A stretch of 64,000 bases of DNA from Halobellus rarus (lineage in GTDB: Archaea > Halobacteriota > Halobacteria > Halobacteriales > Haloferacaceae): positions 1 to 64,000 of the forward strand of contig NZ_JANHDI010000012.1 of the NCBI RefSeq assembly GCF_024494595.1, read 5' to 3'. Position numbers and translations under genes: made by a program. Numbering within the stretch: the stretch's first letter is position 1; each line of letters starts with the position of its first letter. Of the stretch, positions 7,713 through 15,315 are shown in pieces. The notes under the pieces were generated by a model, which saw only the letters and a program-made list of their open reading frames with translations, was not told the DNA's origin and ran no database searches.

Positions 7713-7742
7713 CGAGACTCTCGTTGCTCAACTTGTTCAGGT
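7709..7742 (-). repeat. Degenerate copy 2 of the chorismate mutase 3' end
   Basis: 7709-7739 aligns with 8626-8657 at about 25 of 32 columns with one single-base gap. It shares the extended core CTTGTTCAGGT with copy 1. The one-base loss shifts the frame, so it reads LNKLSNES instead of LNKVEQRES. It lies between the MazEF-like and RHH-RelE-like modules. Confidence 0.55.
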
Positions 7743-7795
7743 CACAAACTGATGTTATAGATTCTGCGTATCTTGCCGCTATCTGACGAGAACAG

Positions 7796-8077
7796 TCAAT
7801 CGTCGTCGGCGGTGTAGGCACCACCGGGACGTTTGATTCGAGCGACTATCACCCGCTGTTCGTTCCGTCGGAACGTCACGGACAACCGGAACTCGCCGAC
7901 ACGCACCTTCTTGTGCGGACTGTTCTGTAGCGGTTCGCCGTAATCCGGTGGGTCTCGCCACGGTGAATCGACGATTTCGTCGAGTTTGTCCAGAATCCGG
8001 TCTTGTTCGTCTTGAGCGAGCGCAGCGAGGTCGTCCTGCGCCTTCGATCCGAGTTCCCACGTCCCAGTCGTCGTCAC
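7796..8077 (-). CDS. RelE/ParE-family toxin
   Basis: A 93-residue protein with the RelE/ParE layout: an N-terminal helix pair (KAQDDLAALAQDEQDRILDKLDEI), a Pro-rich link, then strands KKVRVGEFRLSVTFRRNEQRVIVARIKRPGG (given here in two parts: KKVRVGEFRLSVTF and RRNEQRVIVARIKRPGG). The strand pair with RVGEFRLSV and VARIKRPGG is the typical active core. RelE toxins cut mRNA on the ribosome and ParE toxins poison gyrase; which applies here is not decided. It starts with GTG overlapping the antitoxin stop by 4 bases. Confidence 0.83.
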   Translation of the reverse strand: MTTTGTWELGSKAQDDLAALAQDEQDRILDKLDEIVDSPWRDPPDYGEPLQNSPHKKVRVGEFRLSVTFRRNEQRVIVARIKRPGGAYTADDD

Positions 8078-8358
8078 TCATCGCCGTCCGTGCCGAATCG
8101 CTCGCGGGCGTCGTCCGCACTCATAGTTCGTCCCTCGCGGATGTCTTCCTCCGCTTTGAGGAGCGCCACGAGTTCGTCGCGGTCGAACGTCGGGAACTCG
8201 GTCGAGTCCCGAAGCGTGTATCGAATGAACTCGCTCCGACTGTTGAAACCGCGTCCCTGCCACGTGTCGTCTATCTCGTCAAGGAACGACTGCGTAACTT
8301 TGAAATTCACCGTGACGATTTCGTCGTCCCCGTCGTTTCCCGTGACCGCTTCAGACAT
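8074..8358 (-). CDS. Ribbon-helix-helix (CopG-type) antitoxin
   Basis: A 94-residue protein with a ribbon-helix-helix start: the beta strand IVTVNFKVTQSFLDEID, then GFNSRSEFIRYTLRD (helix-turn-helix of the RHH dimer, about residues 12-52). An acidic C-terminal half (ELVALLKAEEDIREGRTMS) would bind the toxin. It lies upstream of and overlaps the RelE-like gene by 4 bases, the normal antitoxin-toxin order. It should autorepress the promoter in 8359-8420. Confidence 0.83.
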   Translation of the reverse strand: MSEAVTGNDGDDEIVTVNFKVTQSFLDEIDDTWQGRGFNSRSEFIRYTLRDSTEFPTFDRDELVALLKAEEDIREGRTMSADDARERFGTDGDE

Positions 8359-8625
8359 ACGTGCGTGTTACTATCGTATTATCAAATCAGTTTCGCCGGG
8401 GTGGGGAGAACTCCTTACGAGGGGCAGCGAATGAGAGACGGATCTGCGAGTTAAGTGTGATTCCCGGATACGGGCTCGTCTGGAAACGTAGGTGCGATCA
8501 CACCCGCAGGAAAATCGGCTGGGTTCACAGGTCGGAACGAGCCGATGTTCAAAAGTAACGATTACGAGATTCACCCACTGGGAACGGTTAACGGAAGACT
8601 GGGGCAGTAGAATAGGTGCGGTATG

Positions 8626-8657
8626 CTATCGAGATTCACGCTGCTCCACCTTGTTCA
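8626..8657 (-). repeat. Intact reference copy (copy 3) of the aroQ 3' end repeat
   Basis: This is the functional 3' end of the chorismate mutase gene including its TAG stop. The two degenerate copies at 6938-6969 and 7709-7739 are in the same orientation. A weaker ten-base match (CGAGATTCAC) lies at 8565-8574. Confidence 0.6.
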
Positions 8658-8928
8658 ACTCGATAAGGAGTCGAAACACGGCTTTCACGAGGTTCGAGTC
8701 CACGTCGAACTGTTCGGCGTTTCGCCCCGCGCGCTCCATCACGCGATCTTCTTGTCCCTCGTCGGTCGTCGGCAGATCTTTTTCGGCTTTCACCTGTGCG
8801 ACCGAGTCGGCGACGTAGGTCCGTCGTGCGATCAGTTCGACGATCTCTCGATCGATATCTTCGATCTCCTCGCGTAGTTCGTCCAGCGACGGGTCTTCTT
8901 CGGATGCGGTGTATTCGTTTCGAGTCAT
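8626..8928 (-). CDS. aroQ: Chorismate mutase (AroQ type)
   Basis: A 100-residue all-helical protein matching short AroQ chorismate mutases. LDELREEIEDIDREIVELIARR is the first long helix with the active-site Arg (seen as DIDREIVELIARR). VAQVKAEKDLP follows with the second-helix Lys, then the ER/VMERAG turn and a last helix ending ELNKVEQRESR. It converts chorismate to prephenate for Phe/Tyr synthesis. The ATG at 8928 overlaps the shikimate kinase stop (TCAT at 8925-8928), so the two shikimate-pathway genes are co-translated. Its last 32 bases occur in degraded form at 6938 and 7709. Confidence 0.92.
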   Translation of the reverse strand: MTRNEYTASEEDPSLDELREEIEDIDREIVELIARRTYVADSVAQVKAEKDLPTTDEGQEDRVMERAGRNAEQFDVDSNLVKAVFRLLIELNKVEQRESR

Positions 8929-9779
8929 TGTATTCGAGCTCCGTCGTTCCGGGTGGTCGTTCGCCACGTTCGTCCGCTGCGTTCGTCCCACAGTTCCTGG
9001 ACGCGATCGAGTCCCGTCTCGTCGCCGACGGCGACGACACTCGGTCCAGTCCCTGAAAGCGACACCCCGGCCACGTGCGGCATCGCCTCGACGGCTGGCT
9101 GGGGTGAGAAGCCGAGCGCCGCCGAGAACGCCAGCCCGTTCACGGTCATCGCCACGGCGTACCGGCCCTCCAGGGCGAGATCGGCGACCAGTTCGGCCAT
9201 CGGGGCGACGTTCGCACACCGCTCGACGTCGGCATCGGCGCTGTAGGCGCGTTCGTCGGGGGTCCAGACGAGGACGTCCCAGGTCACCTCGTCGCGGGCG
9301 AGCACCTCGTCGGCGTCGTTGTCGGTGACCGTGACCCCACCGAGCATCGACGCGGAGGCGTCGTCGAACGCGCCGGTTGCGGTGACGCCGACGTCGCGGG
9401 CCGCCCGAACCCCGAGCCGACACGCTTCGAGCCGGTCCGGATCGACTCCGAGTGCGTCCGCAGTGGCGAGAACCGCCGCGTTCGCGGCGGCGCTCGAACT
9501 CTTCAACCCCGCGGCCATCGGGACGTCGCTCTCGGTTCGTACCGATCCTCCCGACGGCGCGTCGTCGCCGCCGTAGGTCTCGACCGCGAGTTCGACGCAG
9601 CGCTCGATGAGACGGGTATCGGCGTCGACTTCCTCGGCGATTTCGCCCGTTATCGTCCCGGAATCGTCGAGTTCGACGCTGGCGGTCGTCTCGGCGTCGA
9701 TAGCGAAGGCCGACCCGGTCCCCGTCGAGAGGGCGTTCAGCACCGTCCCCGCCCCCAACGCGACTGCGTGGCCGTGCAT
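8925..9779 (-). CDS. aroK: Archaeal shikimate kinase (GHMP family)
   Basis: A 284-residue GHMP-superfamily kinase rather than the P-loop bacterial enzyme. It has HGHAVALGAGTVLNAL at the N-terminus, the ATP-binding loop PMAAGLKSSSAAANA (about residues 88-102) and the C-terminal motif VSLSGTGPSVVAVG. It phosphorylates shikimate in aromatic amino acid synthesis. The ATG at 9779 is followed downstream by aroQ with a 4-base overlap, fitting a shikimate-to-prephenate operon. Length is normal for the archaeal family. Confidence 0.93.
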   Translation of the reverse strand: MHGHAVALGAGTVLNALSTGTGSAFAIDAETTASVELDDSGTITGEIAEEVDADTRLIERCVELAVETYGGDDAPSGGSVRTESDVPMAAGLKSSSAAANAAVLATADALGVDPDRLEACRLGVRAARDVGVTATGAFDDASASMLGGVTVTDNDADEVLARDEVTWDVLVWTPDERAYSADADVERCANVAPMAELVADLALEGRYAVAMTVNGLAFSAALGFSPQPAVEAMPHVAGVSLSGTGPSVVAVGDETGLDRVQELWDERSGRTWRTTTRNDGARIQ

Positions 9780-9842
9780 ATCTGTATGCTATCGACCGAC
9801 GTAAAAGGAGTAGCGATTGACACGCGATGTCTGACGGCGACG

Positions 9843-10301
9843 TCACTCCTCCGATGTCGCTGCCGAGCCTCCCCGTTGGATCATCCCCAGTACGCGCCAG
9901 GTGACGGCGGCATCGCCCTCGGGGGTCTGTCCGGTGACGTCTACATCGACGTACCCTCGACGGGGGTCGGACTCAGACGGTCGCTTGTCCACGACTTCCA
10001 CTGCAACGGTGAGCGTATCACCCGGTTTCACGGGGCGATGCCACCGCAGGTCGTCGACGCCGCGGCCGCCCAAGAAGGCGACGCGTCCGAAGAACGCCTC
10101 CGTGGCGAGGCGGTTGCAGACGCAGTAGCTGTGGAGTCCGCTCGCGACGAGGCCGTCGAACGGCGACGCGTCGTCGACGTCGTCGTCGAGGTGGAACGGT
10201 TGGGGGTCGTAGTCGGCGGCGAAGTCGACGATACCCTCGCGGGAGAACGTGACCGTCCGCTCGGCCTCGAATCGGTCGCCGACAGCGAGATCCTCGTACA
10301 T
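9843..10301 (-). CDS. MaoC-like hotdog hydratase
   Basis: A 152-residue single hotdog domain. FAADYDPQPFHLDDDVDDAS (residues ~28-47) carries the Asp-x5-His hydratase motif of R-specific enoyl-CoA hydratases. It is followed by PFDGLVASGLHS and HRPVKPGDTLTVAVEV, both typical of MaoC domains. It probably hydrates an enoyl-CoA or a related acyl group. The frame is open far upstream; the ATG at 10301 gives a family-like N-terminus (MYEDLAVGDRF). A GTG at 10343 would add 14 residues. It is divergent from the DUF5796 gene and alone on its strand. Confidence 0.82.
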   Translation of the reverse strand: MYEDLAVGDRFEAERTVTFSREGIVDFAADYDPQPFHLDDDVDDASPFDGLVASGLHSYCVCNRLATEAFFGRVAFLGGRGVDDLRWHRPVKPGDTLTVAVEVVDKRPSESDPRRGYVDVDVTGQTPEGDAAVTWRVLGMIQRGGSAATSEE

Positions 10302-10481
10302 CAGGCGGTCGGTATCGGGCGTCTCGGTGCCGTTACTTGTCACGACCAACCGATCGCGACCCGCGGACAAAACGGCTGCGCCTCGCGCGTCTGGAGCTGT
10401 CGCCGTCGAAAGCCCAGGGCTCCGCAGCCTCTCGATCCCGCCATCGCGTCCCTTTTGAGCGGGCCGTCCGAACGGAACGGT

Positions 10482-11021
10482 ATGAGCGCGCGCAACGACG
10501 TCCCACCGAGCACCGTCGGCGTCGAACTCCTCGATCACGGCGTCGAGGTGGAGTACACCGACGGCCGGACGACGCTGTACCGGGGCGTTCCGGAGCCCGT
10601 TACCGACACGCTCACCACGCCCCCGAAGAAGGAGACACACGTCCTCGTCACCGACCCCACCGAGACCGAGGGCGTGATGCTGTACGTCAACGACCTCAAG
10701 ACCCACGACGACATCCTCGAAGCGACCGGCGTCGGCCGTGTCGTCCTCGAAGACGGCGAAGCAGAGGAGATTTTCCCGGGGGTCACCGTCCGCCGCCCCG
10801 GTGGGATGCGCACCGAGGTCGAGGCCGACCCCGAGATCGCTCGCGGTCGCGTGTTCGTCTTCGTCGAAGACGACTGGAGCGAGCAGTCCTACGAGTTCGT
10901 GGTCGGAGACCGCGCGACCAGTGACGTGACCGACACAGACGACGCCGAACACGCGGTCGACACCGACGACGACCAGCGCAGCGGCGACACCGAACGCACC
11001 GAGGGCGCCCAAGAGTCCTAA
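10482..11021 (+). CDS. DUF5796-like haloarchaeal protein
   Basis: A 179-residue acidic protein. The first ~145 residues are a compact beta-rich domain (VGVELLDHGVEVEYTDGRTT, HVLVTDPTETEGVMLYVNDL and GVTVRRPGGMRTEVEADPEI are landmarks). The rest is a disordered Asp/Thr tail. I recognise it as the haloarchaea-wide DUF5796 type, with no known function. Its TAA stop overlaps the ATG of the next gene (TAATG), so the two are co-translated. The start at 10482 was chosen over longer openings because it gives the conserved MSARNDVPPSTVGVELL beginning. Confidence 0.8.
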   Translation: MSARNDVPPSTVGVELLDHGVEVEYTDGRTTLYRGVPEPVTDTLTTPPKKETHVLVTDPTETEGVMLYVNDLKTHDDILEATGVGRVVLEDGEAEEIFPGVTVRRPGGMRTEVEADPEIARGRVFVFVEDDWSEQSYEFVVGDRATSDVTDTDDAEHAVDTDDDQRSGDTERTEGAQES

Positions 11022-11251
11022 TGGCACTGAGAAAGCGCTGGAAACCGCTGACCCGCGGGACGGTCGGGTCCGCCCCCGACGCGTACGCGCTGATCGAGTT
11101 CGGCGACGGTGACGGCACCGTCCTCCGGGCGACTGCGGGCCTGTTGCCGGAGGAACTCCGCGAGGAGATCGCCTACGGCGAGGCCGAACAGGTCCGCTGG
11201 AAACGGGCGCAGTCGGCCGAACACGCCGAGCGGCTGCTCGACGAGCGGTAA
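11021..11251 (+). CDS. Conserved haloarchaeal protein, coupled to the DUF5796-like gene
   Basis: A 76-residue protein with a Lys/Arg-rich start (MALRKRWKPLTRGTVG), a strand pair (AYALIEFGDGDGTVLRATAG) and a helical end (PEELREEIAYGEAEQVRWKRA). It starts on the last base of the upstream stop codon, implying translational coupling. The family is not recognised and no function can be given. Acidic composition and codon use are like its neighbours. Confidence 0.72.
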   Translation: MALRKRWKPLTRGTVGSAPDAYALIEFGDGDGTVLRATAGLLPEELREEIAYGEAEQVRWKRAQSAEHAERLLDER

Positions 11252-11296
11252 GCGTTCAGGGCCGCCCGATTGGTGGACCGACCGCGACGTGCCGAC

Positions 11297-12469
11297 TCAG
11301 TGGTCGTCGCCGTGGTCCCCGTGGTGGCCGTCCATCCCGTCTTCGTCGGGTTTCGTCGGCGTCCCCGACAGGTTCCCGTCCTCGTCGAAGCGCTTCGCGC
11401 GGAGGAACCGCGCCCGGTAGCGGTTCGCGCCCTCGTAGACGTCGGCCTCGCGGATATCTTCGGTGCGGCCGTCGGCGACGGCGTCGACGATGGCCTCGAC
11501 CTGTTCCTTCTCCGACGGCGTGAGGTCGAACTCGTAGGTGTGCGTCTCCTCCTCCTCTAACTTCGTCCACTTGCGGGCGGCGGCGACGACGAGCGAACAG
11601 GGCTCCCTGCAGGGGAACGCACCCGCGCCCCCGTCGGCTTCGAGTCCGTGCCCGCCGTCGTACTCCCACTCCCGGCGCTTGAGGCACTGGGAGTCGACGC
11701 AGCAGGCCTCGGCGACCCACTCGACCGCGTCGGGATCGAGGTCCTCGATGACGTCGTAGATCCCCGTCTGCCGCTCGGCGGTCTCCCGCCAGTGAGTCAC
11801 GTCGAGGTCGCCCTCGCGTTCGAGGTTCCAGTTGGCGACGGAAGCCGGATAGAAGACGTCGAGCGTCTCGACGGCGTCGCGGCCGTCGAGGTCCGGAAAG
11901 ACCCACCCCGACACGAGCGACGGCGCGGTCTTCAGGGGTCGGTACCGTCCGCGATGGTCGTACGTCGCGATCTCCCGAGCGTCGAGCGGGTCGCCGTGGG
12001 CGTCCAGTTCTCCGATCTCGACTCCGGTATCGTCGGCGTGACGGATCTCGTACCGGCGGCGACCGGCCGATGCGAGCGTCGCGGTCACGACGATCTCGCC
12101 CCACTCGGTCTCCATCCCGGATTCGAGCGCGTCGTAGCGCTCCGGGACGGCGTGTTCGTGGGCGGCCTCGGCGTGGCGGAGGAACGCCCGACGGTGCCGA
12201 CCGCGGTGGCCGACGACCTCCTGCCAGTAGTACCAGTTGGTGACGTACGGCGCGACGTCGCCCTCGCTCGCGACCCCACGCAGTTCTGCTTCCGAGAGGT
12301 CTCCGGTGCGCGTCTCCGGGGTTTCGACCGCGAACGTCTCGCCGTCGTCGCTCGCGGTCGCGCGGAGGCCGTCGAACTCGATCGGTTCGGGGTTCGTTCG
12401 CAGGCGGTCACAGAAGGCGTCGAGCTGCTCGTCGCGCACGTCGAGCGGTGTGGATCCCACGTCAGTCAC
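11297..12469 (-). CDS. DR2241-family protein with 4Fe-4S-type cysteine domain
   Basis: A 390-residue protein of the DR2241 type, a family found beside CbiX-like chelatases in haloarchaea and Deinococcus. The first ~230 residues have no recognised catalytic motif. The region around 245-300 has cysteines in the pattern ACCVDSQCLKRRE ... FPCREPCSLVV, suited to a 4Fe-4S cluster. A charged tail ends in His/Asp repeats (DGHHGDHGDDH) that could bind metal. The GTG at 12469 overlaps the CbiX stop by 8 bases (GTGACTGA), supporting this start and a shared role in siroheme or cobalamin metal insertion, which is inferred. Confidence 0.8.
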   Translation of the reverse strand: MTDVGSTPLDVRDEQLDAFCDRLRTNPEPIEFDGLRATASDDGETFAVETPETRTGDLSEAELRGVASEGDVAPYVTNWYYWQEVVGHRGRHRRAFLRHAEAAHEHAVPERYDALESGMETEWGEIVVTATLASAGRRRYEIRHADDTGVEIGELDAHGDPLDAREIATYDHRGRYRPLKTAPSLVSGWVFPDLDGRDAVETLDVFYPASVANWNLEREGDLDVTHWRETAERQTGIYDVIEDLDPDAVEWVAEACCVDSQCLKRREWEYDGGHGLEADGGAGAFPCREPCSLVVAAARKWTKLEEEETHTYEFDLTPSEKEQVEAIVDAVADGRTEDIREADVYEGANRYRARFLRAKRFDEDGNLSGTPTKPDEDGMDGHHGDHGDDH

Positions 12470-13355
12470 CCGCCGCCGGCGTCTCGCCGTCAACGTCGGT
12501 CTCGCGGGTCTGTTCTCGCACGGCTGCGATGGCGGAGTCGATGTCCGCGCCGGCGTCGGCGGCGCGTTCCAGCACCACGTCGGCCATCAGCCCCTCCGTC
12601 CCGACGGCCCCGGCGTACCAGATGCGGTGGCCGTCGACCTCGGCGGGGATATCGTAGCCGGTCCGGTAGTCGTCGGTCAGGCCCATGTCCTCCGGGATGT
12701 CCTCCTGAGTGTGGAAACCGTCGGCGACGAAGAGCGGCACGACGACGACGTCCTCGCTCTCGAAGTAGTCGGTGACGTCGTCGACCTCCGGTTCCTCGTC
12801 CATGTAGAGCGCCTGTACCTCCTCGAACCGCCCCGTCTCGCGAATCCGGTCGGCGTGGTACTCGATGGCCTTCGCGGAGTTCTCGTTTCGCTCGGTGCCG
12901 TGGCCGACGACCGCGAGCCCGAATCCCTCGCCGACGTCGGGGTCGCCGGTTACCGTCTCGGCCCGGCGGACGATGACGTCGGTCATGGCCTCGTGCGTCC
13001 CCACCGGCCCGCAGTAGTGGATCGTCTGGCCGGTGTCCTCGGCGGTGAACGTCGCCGTGTCCGCGCTCAGTCCGTCGGAGCCCCAGGCGGAGACGTCCCA
13101 CCCCGAGAGCCGGAGCTCTCGCGGGATGACCTGCTCGGTGAAGTACCCCTCGCTGATGAACAGCGGGACGACGTAGACCTCGTCGGACTCGACGGTCCGG
13201 AGGACCTCTCTCAAGGATGGTTCCTCCTTCCAGAACCCCGTCTTCACCTCGTCGAACGCGCCCGTCGCGCGGATCGTGTCCGCGTGGGCGTGCGTCGGTG
13301 CCGACGAGTCGGGGTTGAGGTGCGACCCGTGTGCCACGATGACCAGCGCTTGCAT
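12462..13355 (-). CDS. cbiX: CbiX-type sirohydrochlorin cobaltochelatase (two-domain)
   Basis: A 297-residue protein with two CbiX-like halves. The first begins VIVAHGSHLNPDSS with the metal-inserting His; the second begins LAVVGHGTERNENS. Each is followed by the (V/P)VPLF(I/V) strand and a glycine/phenylalanine loop (SEGYFTEQVIP, ADGFHTQEDIP). It should insert Co2+ (or Fe2+) into sirohydrochlorin on the anaerobic-type cobalamin or siroheme route. The start at 13355 gives the family N-terminus MQALVIVAHG; the frame is open upstream but without homology. It is co-transcribed with the DR2241-family gene. Confidence 0.88.
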   Translation of the reverse strand: MQALVIVAHGSHLNPDSSAPTHAHADTIRATGAFDEVKTGFWKEEPSLREVLRTVESDEVYVVPLFISEGYFTEQVIPRELRLSGWDVSAWGSDGLSADTATFTAEDTGQTIHYCGPVGTHEAMTDVIVRRAETVTGDPDVGEGFGLAVVGHGTERNENSAKAIEYHADRIRETGRFEEVQALYMDEEPEVDDVTDYFESEDVVVVPLFVADGFHTQEDIPEDMGLTDDYRTGYDIPAEVDGHRIWYAGAVGTEGLMADVVLERAADAGADIDSAIAAVREQTRETDVDGETPAAGD

Positions 13356-13539
13356 ATGTGACTCAGAGGACGGAACGCCCTTATGGACTTCGGGTTCCGC
13401 GAACGAATTTTCGCGATTCGATAGCCAAATTTTCACGATCGGCTTCGGCTCGCGGACGCATCGGATCCGCCGGATCCGCTGCTGTGTCCGATGCATCCCG
13501 ACCCGCGGATTTTTCTCCCCGAGGTTCGTGTCGGGGCGT

Positions 13540-14061
13540 ATGTCACTCGCCGCCGAGACGCGGACCGCGGTTCGGGCCCGCCCGTGGCTCCTGCGTGCGC
13601 TCCGAGCGGGCGTCGTGAACTACACGGCCGCCGCCGAGTCGCTCGACGTAGAGGGCGACACGGACTCGATCGCGACGGCGCTCCGTCGGTTCGCCGAGGA
13701 CCTCTCGCCCACGGACTCCGTCGAACGCGACGTCACCGTGCGGATGAGAAGCGGCGTCGGTCTCGCGGGCGTCGACGTCGAAGATGATAGGTCGGAAGCG
13801 ACGTCGAACGACACCGAAACGCTGCTCTCGGTCGGCGACGCCGCGATCGTCACCACGGACGGCAGTCTGACTGCCGTCGTCGTGGCGGGCGAGGTGGACT
13901 CGGCTGCGCTCGCGGCCGTCGTCGAACGCCTGGCCGCCGAAAACGTCGTCGTTGACGCCGCCGGAGTCTCGGGCGACGAACTCGTGGTGGTGGTCCCGCG
14001 GCGCGACGGTGCGAACGCGCTCCGGCTCGTCGAGTCGGCGCTGGAGTCGGTTCCGGGCTGA
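13540..14061 (+). CDS. Conserved haloarchaeal ACT-like protein
   Basis: A 173-residue protein. The first 60 residues are helical (RPWLLRALRAGVVNYTAAAESL). The last 80 form an alternating strand/helix pattern with VTTDGSLTAVVVAGEVDSAALAAVV and GDELVVVVPRRDGANALRLVE (split: GDELVVVVPRR, DGANALRLVE), which resembles an ACT-type small-molecule binding domain. It probably belongs to a haloarchaeal DUF family (DUF7523 from memory). No function is known. It is divergent from cbiX and convergent with the lactate dehydrogenase gene. The ATG at 13540 was chosen as the start of similarity-like sequence after a low-complexity leader. Confidence 0.72.
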   Translation: MSLAAETRTAVRARPWLLRALRAGVVNYTAAAESLDVEGDTDSIATALRRFAEDLSPTDSVERDVTVRMRSGVGLAGVDVEDDRSEATSNDTETLLSVGDAAIVTTDGSLTAVVVAGEVDSAALAAVVERLAAENVVVDAAGVSGDELVVVVPRRDGANALRLVESALESVPG

Positions 14062-14129
14062 GCGGCTGCGCGGGCGGTCGACGGCGGACCCGGTCGGAGT
14101 TTCAATCGCCCGCGCCGGTGGTCGGAGTT

Positions 14130-15107
14130 TCAGTCGCCCGCGAGTGCGTCGAGATCCAGGCGATCGAGCGATTCGCGGATCACTGCCGCGGACTCCTCCA
14201 GTTCGGTCTGCTCCGCATCCGAGAGGTCGAATTCGAGGACGTCGCGCACGCCGCCGCGGTTGACAGTACAGGGAAGGCTGAGGTAGACGTCCTCGATCCC
14301 GTGTTGACCGTCAGCGAGCGTCGAGACGGTGAGGATCGAGTTGTCGTCGCCGAGGATCCGTTCGGCAGTCGCCGTCACAGAGCGGGCGACGCCGTAGTTC
14401 GTCCGTTCCTTGCGCTCGATGATCTCGTAGGCGGCGTTGCGGACGTCGTCACCGATGCGGTCTCTGAGGGCGTCGACGTCCGCGACGCCGCGGTGCGCGC
14501 AGTACTGCTCGAACGGGACGCCGCCGAGGTTCGCCGACTCCCAGACGAGCACTTCGCTGTCGCCGTGCTCGCCGATCACGTACGCGTGGACGTTCGCCGG
14601 ATCGAGGTCGAACTCCCGGCTCAGGGCGTGGCGGAAGCGTGCGGTGTCGAGGACGGTGCCCGACCCGATCACTCGATCGGCCGGGAGGTCCGACACCGCC
14701 CAGGTTACGTGCGCGAGGACGTCGACCGGATTGGTGACGACGAGAACCACGGCATCGTCGTTCAACCCCGCGGTGATCTCCGGGACCATATCGGCGAATA
14801 TCCCGGCATTGCGCTCCATCAGTTCCAGTCTGGTCTCGCCTGAGTTCTGGCTGGCTCCAGCGGTGATGACCACGAGGTCCGCGTCCCAGCAGTCCTCGTA
14901 GTCGCCCGTCCGAACGCGGACCGAGGAGGTGAAGTACGCGCCGTGGTCGAGGTCCATCGCCTCTCCCGCCGCGCGCTCGTCGTCGATGTCGACTAGGATG
15001 ATCTCGCCGACCACGCCGCTGTCCATCAGGGTGAAGGCGGTGCTCGAACCGACTGCACCCGCGCCACCGACGATCGCGACCGTCCCTTTTCCGCGTTCAG
15101 CACTCAT
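14130..15107 (-). CDS. ldh: L-lactate dehydrogenase (LDH/MDH superfamily)
   Basis: A 325-residue NAD-dependent 2-hydroxyacid dehydrogenase. GGAGAVGSSTAF is the Rossmann glycine loop and LVDIDDER ends in the acidic NAD-ribose ligand. The catalytic region is GEHGDSE with the active-site His, and LDTARFR holds the carboxylate-binding Arg. Substrate choice in this family rests on the residue equivalent to position 102: AGASQNSGETR has Gln (residue 87), as in LDH (AGANQKPGETR), not Arg as in haloarchaeal malate dehydrogenase (AGIPRQPGQTR). Lactate/pyruvate is therefore favoured. The ATG at 15107 was chosen; the frame is open upstream without similarity. Confidence 0.82.
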   Translation of the reverse strand: MSAERGKGTVAIVGGAGAVGSSTAFTLMDSGVVGEIILVDIDDERAAGEAMDLDHGAYFTSSVRVRTGDYEDCWDADLVVITAGASQNSGETRLELMERNAGIFADMVPEITAGLNDDAVVLVVTNPVDVLAHVTWAVSDLPADRVIGSGTVLDTARFRHALSREFDLDPANVHAYVIGEHGDSEVLVWESANLGGVPFEQYCAHRGVADVDALRDRIGDDVRNAAYEIIERKERTNYGVARSVTATAERILGDDNSILTVSTLADGQHGIEDVYLSLPCTVNRGGVRDVLEFDLSDAEQTELEESAAVIRESLDRLDLDALAGD

Positions 15108-15225
15108 ATCTAGATGTTGTTTCAACACCGAGTAAAGAGTTCTCCCCGTCGTCGAATCGTGGGAACCTGGACGGTCACCGATCTCGGAGTCCGACTCTAA
15201 TAGCGTTTGCAAGTCTGTGCCCCCG

Positions 15226-15249
15226 CGATCGCACGACGGCGTGCGATCG
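15226..15249. other. Perfect hairpin between ldh and cysS
   Basis: CGATCGCAC and GTGCGATCG form a perfect 9-bp stem with a 6-base loop in the divergent ldh-cysS intergenic region, 67 bases before the cysS ATG. It may be an operator-like palindrome or an RNA structure; there is no T tract. Confidence 0.4.
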
Positions 15250-15315
15250 GGTGACTCCCGGACGCCACCGGCCGTTCCGACGGGTTGAAAAACGCGACCG
15301 GAGAAGGTGACGGTG

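Noticed and set aside
7624-7824. Small minus-strand open frame across the mazF end
   Set aside because: It runs opposite the toxin gene and contains repeat copy 2; the resemblance to chorismate mutase is only the duplicated tail.
8565-8574. Possible fourth copy of the aroQ 3' end
   Set aside because: Only ten bases (CGAGATTCAC) match and the flanks do not continue, so chance is likely.
1-8625. Integrase gene for the element or islet
   Set aside because: No product in this part shows the tyrosine-recombinase R..HxxR..Y pattern or a serine-recombinase motif; it must lie outside the window or be lost.
8929-9846. Chorismate mutase frame extended through the shikimate kinase gene
   Set aside because: The extension is Arg-rich shadow of aroK; the ATG at 8928 with a 4-base overlap is the natural start.
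9843-11027. Extended minus frame upstream of the MaoC-like gene
   Set aside because: MaoC homology begins at 10301; upstream residues are the antisense of the DUF5796-like gene.
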